Shown: positions 37,094 through 45,835 of the stretch, one piece after another
Layout of the letters: the number at the start of each line of letters is the position of its first letter
Position numbering within the stretch: position 1 is the stretch's first letter
Source of the DNA: Brucella pecoris
GTDB taxonomy: Bacteria; Pseudomonadota; Alphaproteobacteria; Rhizobiales; Rhizobiaceae
Assembly (NCBI RefSeq): GCF_006376675.1
Contig: NZ_VEWK01000011.1
Coordinates: 1 to 64,000 of the forward strand
DNA: 64,000 bases
Reading direction: 5' to 3'
Notes under the pieces: generated by a model
The model's input: only the letters and a program-made list of their open reading frames with translations
Databases searched by the model: none
Told to the model about the DNA's origin: nothing
Position numbers and translations under genes: made by a program

Positions 37094-38170
37094 CTACTCT
37101 AATTGAGTGACGCGACGATCCGTAAAGTTCAGGCGATGCGAGGCCAGTGCCTCCACAAGACCGCGCAGTTCCGGTTCGCGCTGTAGGAGATCGTCGAGTT
37201 CCGTCATCTGGTTCATCGCAATCAGCCGCAGAATGTCGTCGCGTATAGTCCCGTCGGCTCGCCGTGGCAGGTGGGCAACCGGCTGGATCAGTTCGACTTT
37301 CTGTCCTTTGAGCCTTGCGCGAAGGCTTTTTTCGTCGGCGTTGAGCGTTTCCACGAAAGCGTAGATGCCAACGCCCTTGGCGGGCAGGGAATAGAGCGCG
37401 AGCGCTATATCCGTGACACGCGGGTCGGATTTGAGCGCGGCCTGAATTGCAGGCCCTTCATTGTCGATCCGGTCGCCGGTGCCTTCACCATCCGACCAGC
37501 TAAAAATGCCGCGCGTGATGAAGTTGTAGACTTTCTTGCCTGTGGCCAGCCAGATGCGCGACGGCAGGGAGCGGCGCGCCAGAATGCGCTTTTCCGTTGG
37601 CGTCATCAGGTCTTTTGCGAAAGCCCGCTTCTGCTTGATGAGGTGGCGGAAATCCTCATAGGCCATCAGTCGATAGAGGGCGCCACGACGACGATGAACG
37701 CTTGCAAGCTGGAAATCGATGACTGCCGCTTCGCCTTCGGGCGTCATCAGCCAGTTCTGCGGCTTGGCAAGATCGTTGTGGGTAACGCCAAGGCGGCGCA
37801 TGTCGCGCAGGATACGGTGCGCGGTGCGATACCATTTCGGATCGGAGGGGCGCGCAAGATGCAGCGGTGTTCCCTCCGTCCAGGATCGATACAGTCCATC
37901 CTTGTCGGTGGCGAGGAGCTGCGGGACACCTTCAATGCCGCGCACTGTCTTGAGGCCGCGGATTTCTCGCCGGGCCAGTATCCACGCGAGCGGTCTCGAC
38001 CACCAGGGAGCAGCGCTCACGACGCGACGGATGATGCGGGTATCGGGGTCGCCTGTGAAATAGCCAGCATGCGTTTCTGAAAACACGTCGCGCTTGAACA
38101 CGGCGGTCTCGACAAATTCCGGTATTTGATCGCCTTTCAGAGGCACATCTATATTGGGGTTCTGAACCAT
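37094..38170 (-). CDS. Kinase-like protein fused to an AMP-binding-enzyme C-terminal-like domain
   Basis: The 358-residue protein starts at ATG 38170, preceded by GGGAGCC; upstream in-frame codons are not family-like. Residues about 75-200 look like a RIO/LPS-kinase fold: catalytic loop H131-N-D133 with N139 (THNDLAKPQNW), and D152 in IDFQ in place of DFG. Residues about 238-356 resemble the C-terminal domain of acyl-CoA synthetases (DPRVTDIALALY, LPRRADGTIRDDILRLIAMNQ), but the position of the invariant catalytic lysine (SGKIxR) is T308. Substrate unknown. It lies 58 bp after uvrD's start and is divergent from the UPF0303 gene. Confidence 0.8.
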   Translation of the reverse strand: MVQNPNIDVPLKGDQIPEFVETAVFKRDVFSETHAGYFTGDPDTRIIRRVVSAAPWWSRPLAWILARREIRGLKTVRGIEGVPQLLATDKDGLYRSWTEGTPLHLARPSDPKWYRTAHRILRDMRRLGVTHNDLAKPQNWLMTPEGEAAVIDFQLASVHRRRGALYRLMAYEDFRHLIKQKRAFAKDLMTPTEKRILARRSLPSRIWLATGKKVYNFITRGIFSWSDGEGTGDRIDNEGPAIQAALKSDPRVTDIALALYSLPAKGVGIYAFVETLNADEKSLRARLKGQKVELIQPVAHLPRRADGTIRDDILRLIAMNQMTELDDLLQREPELRGLVEALASHRLNFTDRRVTQLE

Positions 38171-38299
38171 AAGGCTCCCACTAGCCGCTTGCGTCCGATC
38201 AATCAAGTTTGATGGCGGATAACCCTCATTGCAATCGCGTGATCGAAAGCGCACAAGGAACACACAGATTTCGTTCAAGTCATCGGGGAAATGCAGAAA

Positions 38300-38809
38300 A
38301 TGGCACAGGGCGACGACAACAAGCAGGCGATTGCGCAGATCATCCGACAGGAACAGGCGCTTATTTTTTCGTCGTTTGACGAGAACGAAGCATTTGCACT
38401 CGGTCATCGTATTCGCGACATCGCCGTGAAGGAAAAGCTCGGCATCGCCATCGAAATCTCACTGTGGGACCGGCAGTTGTTTTATGCGACGACTGCTGGA
38501 AGCACTGTGGATAATCAGGAATGGCTACGTCGCAAGTTCAATGTCGTGCGCCGCTTTCACACCTCAACTTATCGTCTTGTTCTGGAACAGAATCGCGACG
38601 ACCGCATGTTCGCTCCCCATAAGGCGTTGAATGTTGAGGACTACGCGCTGGCGGGCGGCGGATTTCCGATCCGCGTTGCCGGGGCAGGTGTGATCGGCGC
38701 CGTAATCGTATCGGGGCTGCCGCAGCGCGAAGACCATAATCTGGTTATCCGGGCCGTTGCCGAGCATCTTGGACAGGATCCTGTTGCGCTGGCATTGCTT
38801 GCCGTTTGA
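38300..38809 (+). CDS. UPF0303 / heme-degrading-domain family protein
   Basis: The 169-residue protein belongs to the UPF0303 family (related to yeast YBR137W); its biochemical role is uncertain. The stretch YALAGGGFPIRV and GVIGAVIVSGLPQREDH is typical. ATG 38300 gives MAQGDDNKQ, the N terminus I recall for Brucella homologues, with GGGGA about 10 bp upstream; an ATG three codons earlier (38291) is too close to that site. It is 23 bp before the dehydrogenase gene and probably co-transcribed. Confidence 0.85.
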   Translation: MAQGDDNKQAIAQIIRQEQALIFSSFDENEAFALGHRIRDIAVKEKLGIAIEISLWDRQLFYATTAGSTVDNQEWLRRKFNVVRRFHTSTYRLVLEQNRDDRMFAPHKALNVEDYALAGGGFPIRVAGAGVIGAVIVSGLPQREDHNLVIRAVAEHLGQDPVALALLAV

Positions 38810-38832
38810 ATATGAATTTCGGAGAATGAACG

Positions 38833-40242
38833 ATGTCGCTTGAGAATGTTGTCGCGCTTGCACGCAATGAGAACGGTATTGCAGCAGCAGTGGGTGTTCT
38901 CAAGCAGCGTTTCGGTGAGCGTGCGCAGACCGGTCAGGCTATCCGCGAACAGCACGGCCACACGACGACCTATGTGCCGACACAGGCGCCAGACATCGTC
39001 ATTTTTGCCGAGACTGCGCAGGAGGTGCAGGACGTTGTCCGCATCTGTGCCGAACATCGTGTTCCTGTCATCGCCTTTGGTGCCGGTTCATCACTCGAAG
39101 GGCAGGTCAATGCACCCGCCGGTGGTGTATCTCTTGACCTCACGCGCATGAACAGGGTGATTGCCGTGCATGCGGAAGATCTTGATTGTGTGGTGGAGCC
39201 CGGCATCACACGCCGGGAACTGAACGAGTATCTGCGCGATACCGGACTGTTCTTTCCGATCGATCCGGGTGCCAATGCCACGCTCGGTGGTATGGCTTCC
39301 ACGCGTGCGTCCGGCACGAATGCGGTGCGTTATGGGACCATGCGCGAGAATGTGCTGGCGCTGAAAGCTGTGATGCCCGATGGGCGGCTGATCGAGACTT
39401 CCAAGCGTGTGAAGAAGACGGCTGCGGGTTACGATCTCACGAGGCTGCTTGTCGGAGCAGAGGGAACACTTGGCATCATTACCGAGCTGACGTTGAAACT
39501 GCAGGGAATTCCGCAGGCGATTTCCGGCGGTATCTGTCCTTTCCCGGACGTGGATTCGGCTTGCCGTACGGTGATCGAAACCATCCAGATGGGCATTCCT
39601 GTTGCGCGTATTGAGCTTGTGAACACGCTTCAGATGCAGGCGCTGATCCTCCATTCCAAACTGCCTTACGAGGCGCAGCCTTATCTGTTCGTCGAGTTCC
39701 ACGGCACGGAAAGTGGCGTTGCCGAACAGGCGGAACTGTTTGGGGAAATTGCTGCAGGCAATGGTGGGGGCGATTTCCAGTGGACGCACGATGCCGAGGA
39801 GCGTGACCGGCTCTGGCGGGCGCGTCACGACGCCTATCTCGCCTCCTTCCTGCTAAGGCCCGGTTGCAAGGGCGTTTCCACCGATGTCTGCGTGCCTATT
39901 TCGCGCCTGGCCGATTGTATTGGCGAGACGGAAAAGGATCTGGCCGAAACCGGCCTGATCGCACCGATTGTCGGCCATGTGGGGGATGGAAATTTCCATC
40001 TTCTCCTGCTTCTCGACACGGATGATGTGAGCGAGATGGAGCGTGCGGAGGCTTTCATGGATCGGCTGGCCAAGCGCGCCATTGCCATGGAGGGAACCTG
40101 CACCGGCGAACATGGCATCGGGCAGGGCAAGATGAAGTATCTGGCCATGGAGCTGGGTGAAGCCACGGATTACATGCGTGCCATCAAGAACGCACTCGAT
40201 CCCGATAACATCATGAACCCCGGCAAAATACTGATTTCGTGA
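38833..40242 (+). CDS. FAD-linked oxidase, D-lactate/glycolate dehydrogenase type
   Basis: The 469-residue protein has an FAD_binding_4 (PCMH-type) domain with FGAGSSLEGQ (82-91) and GGMASTRASGTNAVRYG, and a C-terminal FAD-oxidase domain with HVGDGNFH (382-389) and GEHGIGQGK (from about 425), the metal- and substrate-binding motifs of D-2-hydroxyacid dehydrogenases. D-lactate dehydrogenase (cytochrome) is the most likely activity; glycolate or 2-hydroxyglutarate remain possible. GGAG lies 8 bp before the ATG. Confidence 0.9.
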   Translation: MSLENVVALARNENGIAAAVGVLKQRFGERAQTGQAIREQHGHTTTYVPTQAPDIVIFAETAQEVQDVVRICAEHRVPVIAFGAGSSLEGQVNAPAGGVSLDLTRMNRVIAVHAEDLDCVVEPGITRRELNEYLRDTGLFFPIDPGANATLGGMASTRASGTNAVRYGTMRENVLALKAVMPDGRLIETSKRVKKTAAGYDLTRLLVGAEGTLGIITELTLKLQGIPQAISGGICPFPDVDSACRTVIETIQMGIPVARIELVNTLQMQALILHSKLPYEAQPYLFVEFHGTESGVAEQAELFGEIAAGNGGGDFQWTHDAEERDRLWRARHDAYLASFLLRPGCKGVSTDVCVPISRLADCIGETEKDLAETGLIAPIVGHVGDGNFHLLLLLDTDDVSEMERAEAFMDRLAKRAIAMEGTCTGEHGIGQGKMKYLAMELGEATDYMRAIKNALDPDNIMNPGKILIS

Positions 40243-40427
40243 TTCAAATCAGCCGTTTGGACGGGTTTGCCAAGAGTTTGATTCAGGCAGGCGTGCATAT
40301 CGATGTGGCTGCGATGCAATTTGCCTTGTTGTCGCCGGATCGATGCCGTTATGTTGCGCAGATAAAGACAGCGTGATTCACTCTTTGTTTCGCGCTAACT
40401 TGCAATCTGTTTGACCGGAGCTGGTTC

Positions 40428-43400
40428 TTGGGCCGCATATTCGTCATCGTCGGCGGGCTTCTCGTGTTGCTGTTGACGGCAGCACTTGTCGTGCCGCCTT
40501 TTGTTGACTGGAGCGGCTATCGTGCCGATTTCGAGCGCGAGGCGAGCCGCGTTTTGGGGCGCCCTGTCAAGGTCGCCGGTGATGTCAGCGCGCGGCTTTT
40601 GCCATTTCCCTCCGTAGCATTTTCCGATGTGCGCGTTGGTGCCGATGGGGCTCATCCGGTGATGACGGTCGATACGTTTTCGATGGATGCAGAACTGATG
40701 CCGTTTCTGCGCGGCCAGCTTCTGATTTTCGATATGCGCGTGGATCGTCCCCGCGCTACAATTTCTCTCGACAAAAGTGGCAAGGTTGATTGGGCAATTC
40801 GCCCGTCGACGCCGCTCGATCCGACGAAAATCAAGCTGGAACGGCTTTCCGTCAGCGACGGAACAATTACCCTTCGCGAAGAAGCAAGCGGTCGCAGTCA
40901 TACAGCAACGGAACTCAACGCCGTGATTTCCGCAAACAGTCTTGCAGGCCCGTGGCAGGCAAACGGAAGTCTCGTTCTTCAGGGTGAAAAGCTGGCGATC
41001 GATCTTTCGAGCGGCGAGGCAAAGCCGGACGGTTCGCTGCGCGTGCGTGCACGCATTTCGCCGGATGCAATCCCAGCTACTTTCGAGACGGATGGCGATG
41101 TGACCGTCACTGACGGGCGGCTCGATTATGCCGGTGATTTTTCGCTTCGCTCTTCCGATATGGTTGCCAAAGCCGGGAAAGACCAGAAAATACCGACAGA
41201 AACGCCATTTTTCAGTGGCGTGCGCGTAAGCGGAAAGTTCAAGGCGGATCGCAGTCGCTTCGATGCCAGTGAATTCCGCATGGAGCAGGGACCGACTGAC
41301 AATCCATATGTGGTGAATGGGAAGGCATTCATCGATTATGGCGACAAGCCGCGTTTCGAGGTCAGCGCCGACGGGCAGCAGTTGTTCTGGGGGCCGAATG
41401 AAGCTGTCAGCGAAGAGCAATCCGGTTCTGCGATGCCCGTCCCGGATCGCATTGCGATAGCGCGTCGGGTTCTTGAACAGCTTCCTATTCCGAGCATACC
41501 TGGCAATGTGGATCTGCGCCTGCCTGCAGTTATTGCAGGGGGCACGACGATACGTTCGGTTACAGTGAGCGCTGAGCCGGACGGAAACAATTGGAATATT
41601 CGTCAGTTCGCTGCCGATCTTCCTGGTCGGACCAAGGTCGAAGCCAAAGGGACGCTCTCCGTTGGAAAGGATTTCGGCTTTAAGGGAGACATACTCGTCG
41701 CCTCGCGCCAGCCGTCCGGCCTGGCAAGCTGGCTCAACGAGACTGTTGATGATTCCGTGCGCAAACTTGAAGGTGCGGGATTTTCCGGACACGTGGATCT
41801 TCGCGATGGGATGCAGCGGATCGATAATCTCGAAATCGCGTTGGGGCAAACGTCACTCAAAGGATCGTTTGTTCGCGAGGCAAAGGGTTTGGCCCAACCT
41901 GCACTTACGCTCGCGCTTAATGGCGGCACGGTGGAAAGCGAGGCCCTGCAAGCCTTTATCACCTTTTTCTCAGGGGGTGAGGGGCTAGGGTTTCTCGATG
42001 GCCAGTCGCTGAACTTGGCGTTCAAGGCCGGTCCCGTCCGATATCAGGACATGGAAGCCGGTAATGTCGATATGGCGCTCAGGCTGCACGACGGTCGCTT
42101 CGATTTCGACCGGCTTCTGGTCGGTGATGTTGCGGGCACCACGTTGACTGCAACAGGCACGTATGAACCTTTCGTCAATACGCCCTCCGGTTCGCTCGAT
42201 GCGACGATCCTGTCCGGTGATCTTTCGCGCTTCCTTTCCCTGATGGCTAATCGGTATCCTCAGCTACCGCTGTTTCATGCGCTTTCGATGCGGGCGGCGA
42301 ATTTTCCAGGGCTGTTCGAAGATAGCGAAATCAATGTCATCGCCAATGCGGTGGCGCCGTCCGTGCCGAAGGCCGACAAGGCACCCGCGAAAAGCACGGC
42401 ATCCAAGGGCAAGAGCGCACGGCCTGCTGAAGTAAAGACCAAAAACGTTCCCGGTGTTGGAGAGTTTTCGTTCAGCGTCACCGGAAAAACAGGTGGTATG
42501 AAACTGGATCTTTCGGGGACAGCGAGCGGGGGTGAGGGCGAGAGCGAGCCGTTGCAGATGCAGTTGAATGGTACTGCAACGTCGGATCAAGGCGAAGCTG
42601 TGCTTGCACTGATAGGCTTGCCCACATTGCCCCTGGGGCTTGCTGGCGAGCTTACTGCCGATCTGAACATGCAGGGCGCGCCGAGTGCAGGTATGCGGAC
42701 TCAGCTCAAGCTTGCGGCACCTGATGGCTCGGCCGCCGCCGATGGCGTGATTTCGCTGGTCGGCGGCGATATAGCTGCCAGCGGCAAGGCACAGTTGAAG
42801 TCTGCCGATCTGCAACCGTTCATCGCGACAGCCGGTTTCGCGTTGCCTGGTTTCGGCGAAGGACTTTCGGCGGATCTGACCAGCGATTTCCAGTTTGCAA
42901 AGGGTATTTTACGTTTTCCCAATCTGGCCGGAAAGCTGGATGGAGAAGATGTTTCAGCGCGACTGGAGGCCAATTTTGCCGATAGTGGCTTGCCACAGTT
43001 GAAGGGTGAAGCAAAGCTTGCCACGCTCGAGGTCGATAGCCTTGCAGCAATCATGCTGGGGCAGGATGCATTCGAGCCGGCAAAACCCACCGCAAAGACC
43101 ATCTGGCCACGCGGTGCATTCGCGGTTCGACCTTCATTACCACTGCTGCTGGATATGAAACTCAACGTGGCCCGGGCTCATATGGATGGGTTCGGAACTG
43201 CCACGGAGTTTTCCACACGGCTCCAGAAGACCATGGACGGTCTTCAGTTGAACGAGTTGACCGGTAATTGGGCGGGCGGGTATCTCGTCGGCAATGTTTC
43301 TCTGAGCAACAGCGACAAAAACGCTCTCCTCTCGACAGAGATCAAGTGGAGTGGCGCGAACCTCAAGGATTTCTATCGTCTGGAGGATGGTGCTGCTCCG

Positions 43401-44264
43401 CTGGGTGGCGTGGTGAAAGCTGCCGTGAATTTGAACGGCAGTGGCGAGAGCGTTGCAGCGTTGATCGGTTCGCTTGCGGGAACGGCAAGTTTTGACGTGG
43501 AGAATTTTACCGTTAACGGTCTGGACGGAGCGGCATTACCTGCAATGATCGGAGCCGCCGATATGATGGGGGATCAGTCCTCCGGATCCGACAAGCTGGC
43601 TTCCAAGCAATTTGTCGGTATTGCCGACAAGGCTACGGGGCAAGGCGTATTCGCGCCAGGTAATGCACGGTTCGATTTTACAGTTAGTGGCGGCGTCGCA
43701 CGCATGGCGGCAACCAATCTGAATGACGGAAATGCTGCGCTTCTCAGTGATTTGCAATTCGATCTGTCGACGCTTGGTATCGGCGGAAACGGCACCTTGA
43801 CGTTCCGGAATAGCGACGGCGCTGACACTGGCATCGCTCCGCAGGTGGCCATTTCGCTTGGTGGCAGCTACAGCGCACCCGAGGTGAAATTCGACCGACA
43901 GCCTTTGGTTCAGTTCCTGACTCAACGTGCGCTTGAGCGCGAACAGGAACGCGTTGAATCCATGCAGGCGAGCCTCATGGAGAAACAGCGTCTTCGTCGC
44001 CAGCTTGGGCTTTTCGAAGCGGATGAAGCGGAACGGGACCGTTCGCAACGTGAGGAAGAGGCGCGACGCCGTGCTGAGGCTAGTGCGCGCGAAGTGGCTC
44101 GGAAAACCGCCGAGGAAGCTCAGCGGCTTGAAGCAGAGAAGCCACAAGAGGGACCGGCGGGCGGGTCGAAAGATCCCCTGGCATCGCCGGAGGGTGGGCA
44201 ATCTTTGAACGAGTTTCTGAAGAGTCTGGAGCAGACACCAGCGGTTCCTGTGCCTCAGCCGTGA
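40428..44264 (+). CDS. AsmA family protein
   Basis: AsmA-like proteins are large, membrane-anchored proteins of the envelope; related family members bridge inner and outer membranes in phospholipid transport. The 1278-residue protein starts with TTG (GGAG about 8 bp upstream), has an N-terminal membrane segment (about 4-24) and the AsmA motif FVDWSGYRADFEREASRVLG (27-46). It has repeated beta-rich segments and a C-terminal AsmA_2 domain (LTGNWAGGYLVGNVSLSN). The last 110 residues turn charged and helical (Glu/Arg/Gln-rich), unusual beside the beta-rich body. Its 3' end overlaps a gene on the other strand by 10 bp. Confidence 0.9.
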   Translation: MGRIFVIVGGLLVLLLTAALVVPPFVDWSGYRADFEREASRVLGRPVKVAGDVSARLLPFPSVAFSDVRVGADGAHPVMTVDTFSMDAELMPFLRGQLLIFDMRVDRPRATISLDKSGKVDWAIRPSTPLDPTKIKLERLSVSDGTITLREEASGRSHTATELNAVISANSLAGPWQANGSLVLQGEKLAIDLSSGEAKPDGSLRVRARISPDAIPATFETDGDVTVTDGRLDYAGDFSLRSSDMVAKAGKDQKIPTETPFFSGVRVSGKFKADRSRFDASEFRMEQGPTDNPYVVNGKAFIDYGDKPRFEVSADGQQLFWGPNEAVSEEQSGSAMPVPDRIAIARRVLEQLPIPSIPGNVDLRLPAVIAGGTTIRSVTVSAEPDGNNWNIRQFAADLPGRTKVEAKGTLSVGKDFGFKGDILVASRQPSGLASWLNETVDDSVRKLEGAGFSGHVDLRDGMQRIDNLEIALGQTSLKGSFVREAKGLAQPALTLALNGGTVESEALQAFITFFSGGEGLGFLDGQSLNLAFKAGPVRYQDMEAGNVDMALRLHDGRFDFDRLLVGDVAGTTLTATGTYEPFVNTPSGSLDATILSGDLSRFLSLMANRYPQLPLFHALSMRAANFPGLFEDSEINVIANAVAPSVPKADKAPAKSTASKGKSARPAEVKTKNVPGVGEFSFSVTGKTGGMKLDLSGTASGGEGESEPLQMQLNGTATSDQGEAVLALIGLPTLPLGLAGELTADLNMQGAPSAGMRTQLKLAAPDGSAAADGVISLVGGDIAASGKAQLKSADLQPFIATAGFALPGFGEGLSADLTSDFQFAKGILRFPNLAGKLDGEDVSARLEANFADSGLPQLKGEAKLATLEVDSLAAIMLGQDAFEPAKPTAKTIWPRGAFAVRPSLPLLLDMKLNVARAHMDGFGTATEFSTRLQKTMDGLQLNELTGNWAGGYLVGNVSLSNSDKNALLSTEIKWSGANLKDFYRLEDGAAPLGGVVKAAVNLNGSGESVAALIGSLAGTASFDVENFTVNGLDGAALPAMIGAADMMGDQSSGSDKLASKQFVGIADKATGQGVFAPGNARFDFTVSGGVARMAATNLNDGNAALLSDLQFDLSTLGIGGNGTLTFRNSDGADTGIAPQVAISLGGSYSAPEVKFDRQPLVQFLTQRALEREQERVESMQASLMEKQRLRRQLGLFEADEAERDRSQREEEARRRAEASAREVARKTAEEAQRLEAEKPQEGPAGGSKDPLASPEGGQSLNEFLKSLEQTPAVPVPQP

Positions 44265-44485
44265 GTTACTCTGGATTTAAGCCAGTCGAGAACGTGGAGT
44301 CTGAGCGCGGACGACAGGTTGATCGATCTGTCACGCTCGCTGTCGATTTCTGCAATCAGGGCCGCAACGGAAAGCTCTCGTGTGGCCGCGATTTCTTCGA
44401 TCAATTCGAAGAATGGGTCTTCAAGCGTATAGCTGGTCGCATGCCCACGAATACTGACGGAATGTTTGCGTAGCGGACCCGACAC
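44255..44485 (-). CDS. Ribbon-helix-helix domain protein
   Basis: The 76-residue protein has the KHSVSIRGHATSYTLED-type strand (7-23) followed by two helices, which fits the ribbon-helix-helix family found in Rhizobiales; a DNA-binding role is likely but the target is unknown. The start is GTG at 44485, with GAGGAAAA about 7 bp upstream inside the previous gene's end, 2 bp after the DUF4169 stop. The 3' end overlaps asmA-family coding sequence by 10 bp in convergent orientation. Confidence 0.8.
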   Translation of the reverse strand: MSGPLRKHSVSIRGHATSYTLEDPFFELIEEIAATRELSVAALIAEIDSERDRSINLSSALRLHVLDWLKSRVTHG

Positions 44486-44487
44486 GG

Positions 44488-44688
44488 TTACTTTTCCTCG
44501 TCCGGCTTGTCGCTTTTTTCCAAACGGTTCTGGTCCAGAAACCGCTCCGCTTTCGTCGCTTCCGTGCGAGCGAAAGCTTTTTCAGTCTTCGTTCGACCGA
44601 ATTGAATGCGGTTCTGATCAGCCTGCTTTTCTTTTTCAGTGCGGGCTTTCTGCTTCTTGAATTGCCTGAGATTGACGATGTCGCTCAT
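44488..44688 (-). CDS. DUF4169 family small basic protein
   Basis: The 66-residue protein begins MSDIVNLRQFKKQKAR and is highly charged (Lys, Glu, Arg), predicted to be one long helix, as in DUF4169. Function unknown. The frame is open to 44916 but only the ATG at 44688 gives the family N terminus. It is the first gene of a two-gene unit with the ribbon-helix-helix gene. Confidence 0.8.
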   Translation of the reverse strand: MSDIVNLRQFKKQKARTEKEKQADQNRIQFGRTKTEKAFARTEATKAERFLDQNRLEKSDKPDEEK

Positions 44689-44768
44689 GGAACCACGCGG
44701 AAATGTTGAGGGTTTTGGAAAAATTACCGCGTTTCGGCTCGGTCTCGCAAGTTCGTAATGGGCTGGTA

Positions 44769-44954
44769 CTATTTCTGCGGGTCCTTTGGATTGGTGAACC
44801 ACCAGATGGCCAAGGACACCAGGATGAGGAGTATGAGCCCCACCGTCATCTGCAGAAGAGGAAAGTTGGGTTCGTCTTTTGCCACAAAGAAAGCAGCTAC
44901 GATGCCGCTTATCCACAACACTGCCTGAGCAATTGCACGAATCATTGAACTCAT
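44769..44954 (-). CDS. Small membrane protein, two transmembrane segments
   Basis: A 61-residue protein with hydrophobic segments at about 5-24 and 32-53 and a charged tail ending KDPQK. I recognise no family with certainty. AGGA lies directly before ATG 44954 (too close) but 9 bp before the fourth codon, ATG 44945, so translation may begin there and give 58 residues. A perfect 14-bp palindrome lies 56 bp upstream. Confidence 0.65.
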   Translation of the reverse strand: MSSMIRAIAQAVLWISGIVAAFFVAKDEPNFPLLQMTVGLILLILVSLAIWWFTNPKDPQK

Positions 44955-45009
44955 TCCTGAACTGGTTGCCGTCAGGACAGAGTATAAAACGTCTGTTTAT
45001 TTTTCACCA

Positions 45010-45023
45010 TTGATTGCAATCAA
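45010..45023. promoter_or_regulatory. Perfect 14-bp palindrome TTGATTGCAATCAA
   Basis: It lies between the small membrane protein gene and the sspB 3' end, 56-69 bp upstream of the former's start. A perfect palindrome at this distance is suited to a dimeric repressor or activator. The cognate protein is unknown. Confidence 0.4.
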
Positions 45024-45035
45024 CAGTGAGATGAA

Positions 45036-45056
45036 CTGTCCTGTCAAACAGGACAG
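45036..45056 (-). terminator. Inverted repeat downstream of sspB
   Basis: A perfect stem CTGTCCTGT/ACAGGACAG with a CAA loop lies 54 bp after the sspB stop. There is no T tract on either side, so it may be a processing or weak termination signal rather than a full intrinsic terminator. Confidence 0.4.
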
Positions 45057-45110
45057 CATAACCAGCGGGAAATTTGGCAGATTCGTGGGGCAGAGATGGC
45101 AGGTGCAGGA

Positions 45111-45695
45111 TTACTTCTTGCGGAAGGCATCCAGCGAAACAACATCAGCCGTAGGCTTGCCGTCCTTATCTGCACCGTCATCTGCATTGCTGTCCTTGGA
45201 TGCAGCGGCTTCTTTTTCGGCAGCAGTCTTGCGTGACTTCGATTTGGGCTTTTCTGCCTTTTCGACTGGCGCATCTGTCGGGACAATTTCGATGGGGGCA
45301 ACATTGCCGCCTTCGTCATTGTCGCTTTCCGGCTGTGCGACCGCGACATCGAACTCGAGTTCGAAATTTACCGAAGGGTCATAAAAGCCGCGGACTGCCG
45401 AAAAAGGAACCGTCAGCTTTTCGGGGATGTCGCCGAAGGATAGGCCAACTTCGAACAATTGGTCCGTGACAAGCATGTCCCAGAACTGATGCTGTAAAAC
45501 AATAGTCATCTGCTCGGGATATTTTTCCTTCAGGCGCGAGGAAATCCGCACACCGGGCGCTCCTGTCAGGAACGTGATGAAAAAATGATGGTTACCTGGC
45601 AAGCCAGCCTTGGCCACCTCCGCAAGTACCTTGCGAATGACGCCGCGTAGGGCTTCCTGAGCGAGAATATCGTAACGGATTAGGTCCTGTACCAT
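45111..45695 (-). CDS. sspB: ClpXP adaptor SspB, alphaproteobacterial type
   Basis: SspB binds the tmRNA-encoded degradation tag and delivers tagged proteins to the ClpXP protease. The 194-residue protein has the SspB core (LIRYDILAQEALRGVI at 5-20, FFITFLTGAPGV at 38-49, LKEKYPEQMTIVLQHQFWDL-like stretch following). A charged low-complexity linker and a short C-terminal tail (VVSLDAFRKK) would tether it to ClpX. The tmRNA gene ssrA lies only 2.4 kb away. Confidence 0.9.
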   Translation of the reverse strand: MVQDLIRYDILAQEALRGVIRKVLAEVAKAGLPGNHHFFITFLTGAPGVRISSRLKEKYPEQMTIVLQHQFWDMLVTDQLFEVGLSFGDIPEKLTVPFSAVRGFYDPSVNFELEFDVAVAQPESDNDEGGNVAPIEIVPTDAPVEKAEKPKSKSRKTAAEKEAAASKDSNADDGADKDGKPTADVVSLDAFRKK

Positions 45696-45835
45696 GGTTT
45701 GCTTATCCCACGGATTCGGAGGTCGATGTCAAGTTCGTTCTCGCAGGAACTGATGATATATGACCTGAAATTGCGACAGGCGGTATCTATGATAGAAAGA
45801 TACGCAACTTTTGAGCGCAACAAATGGGCGTTACT

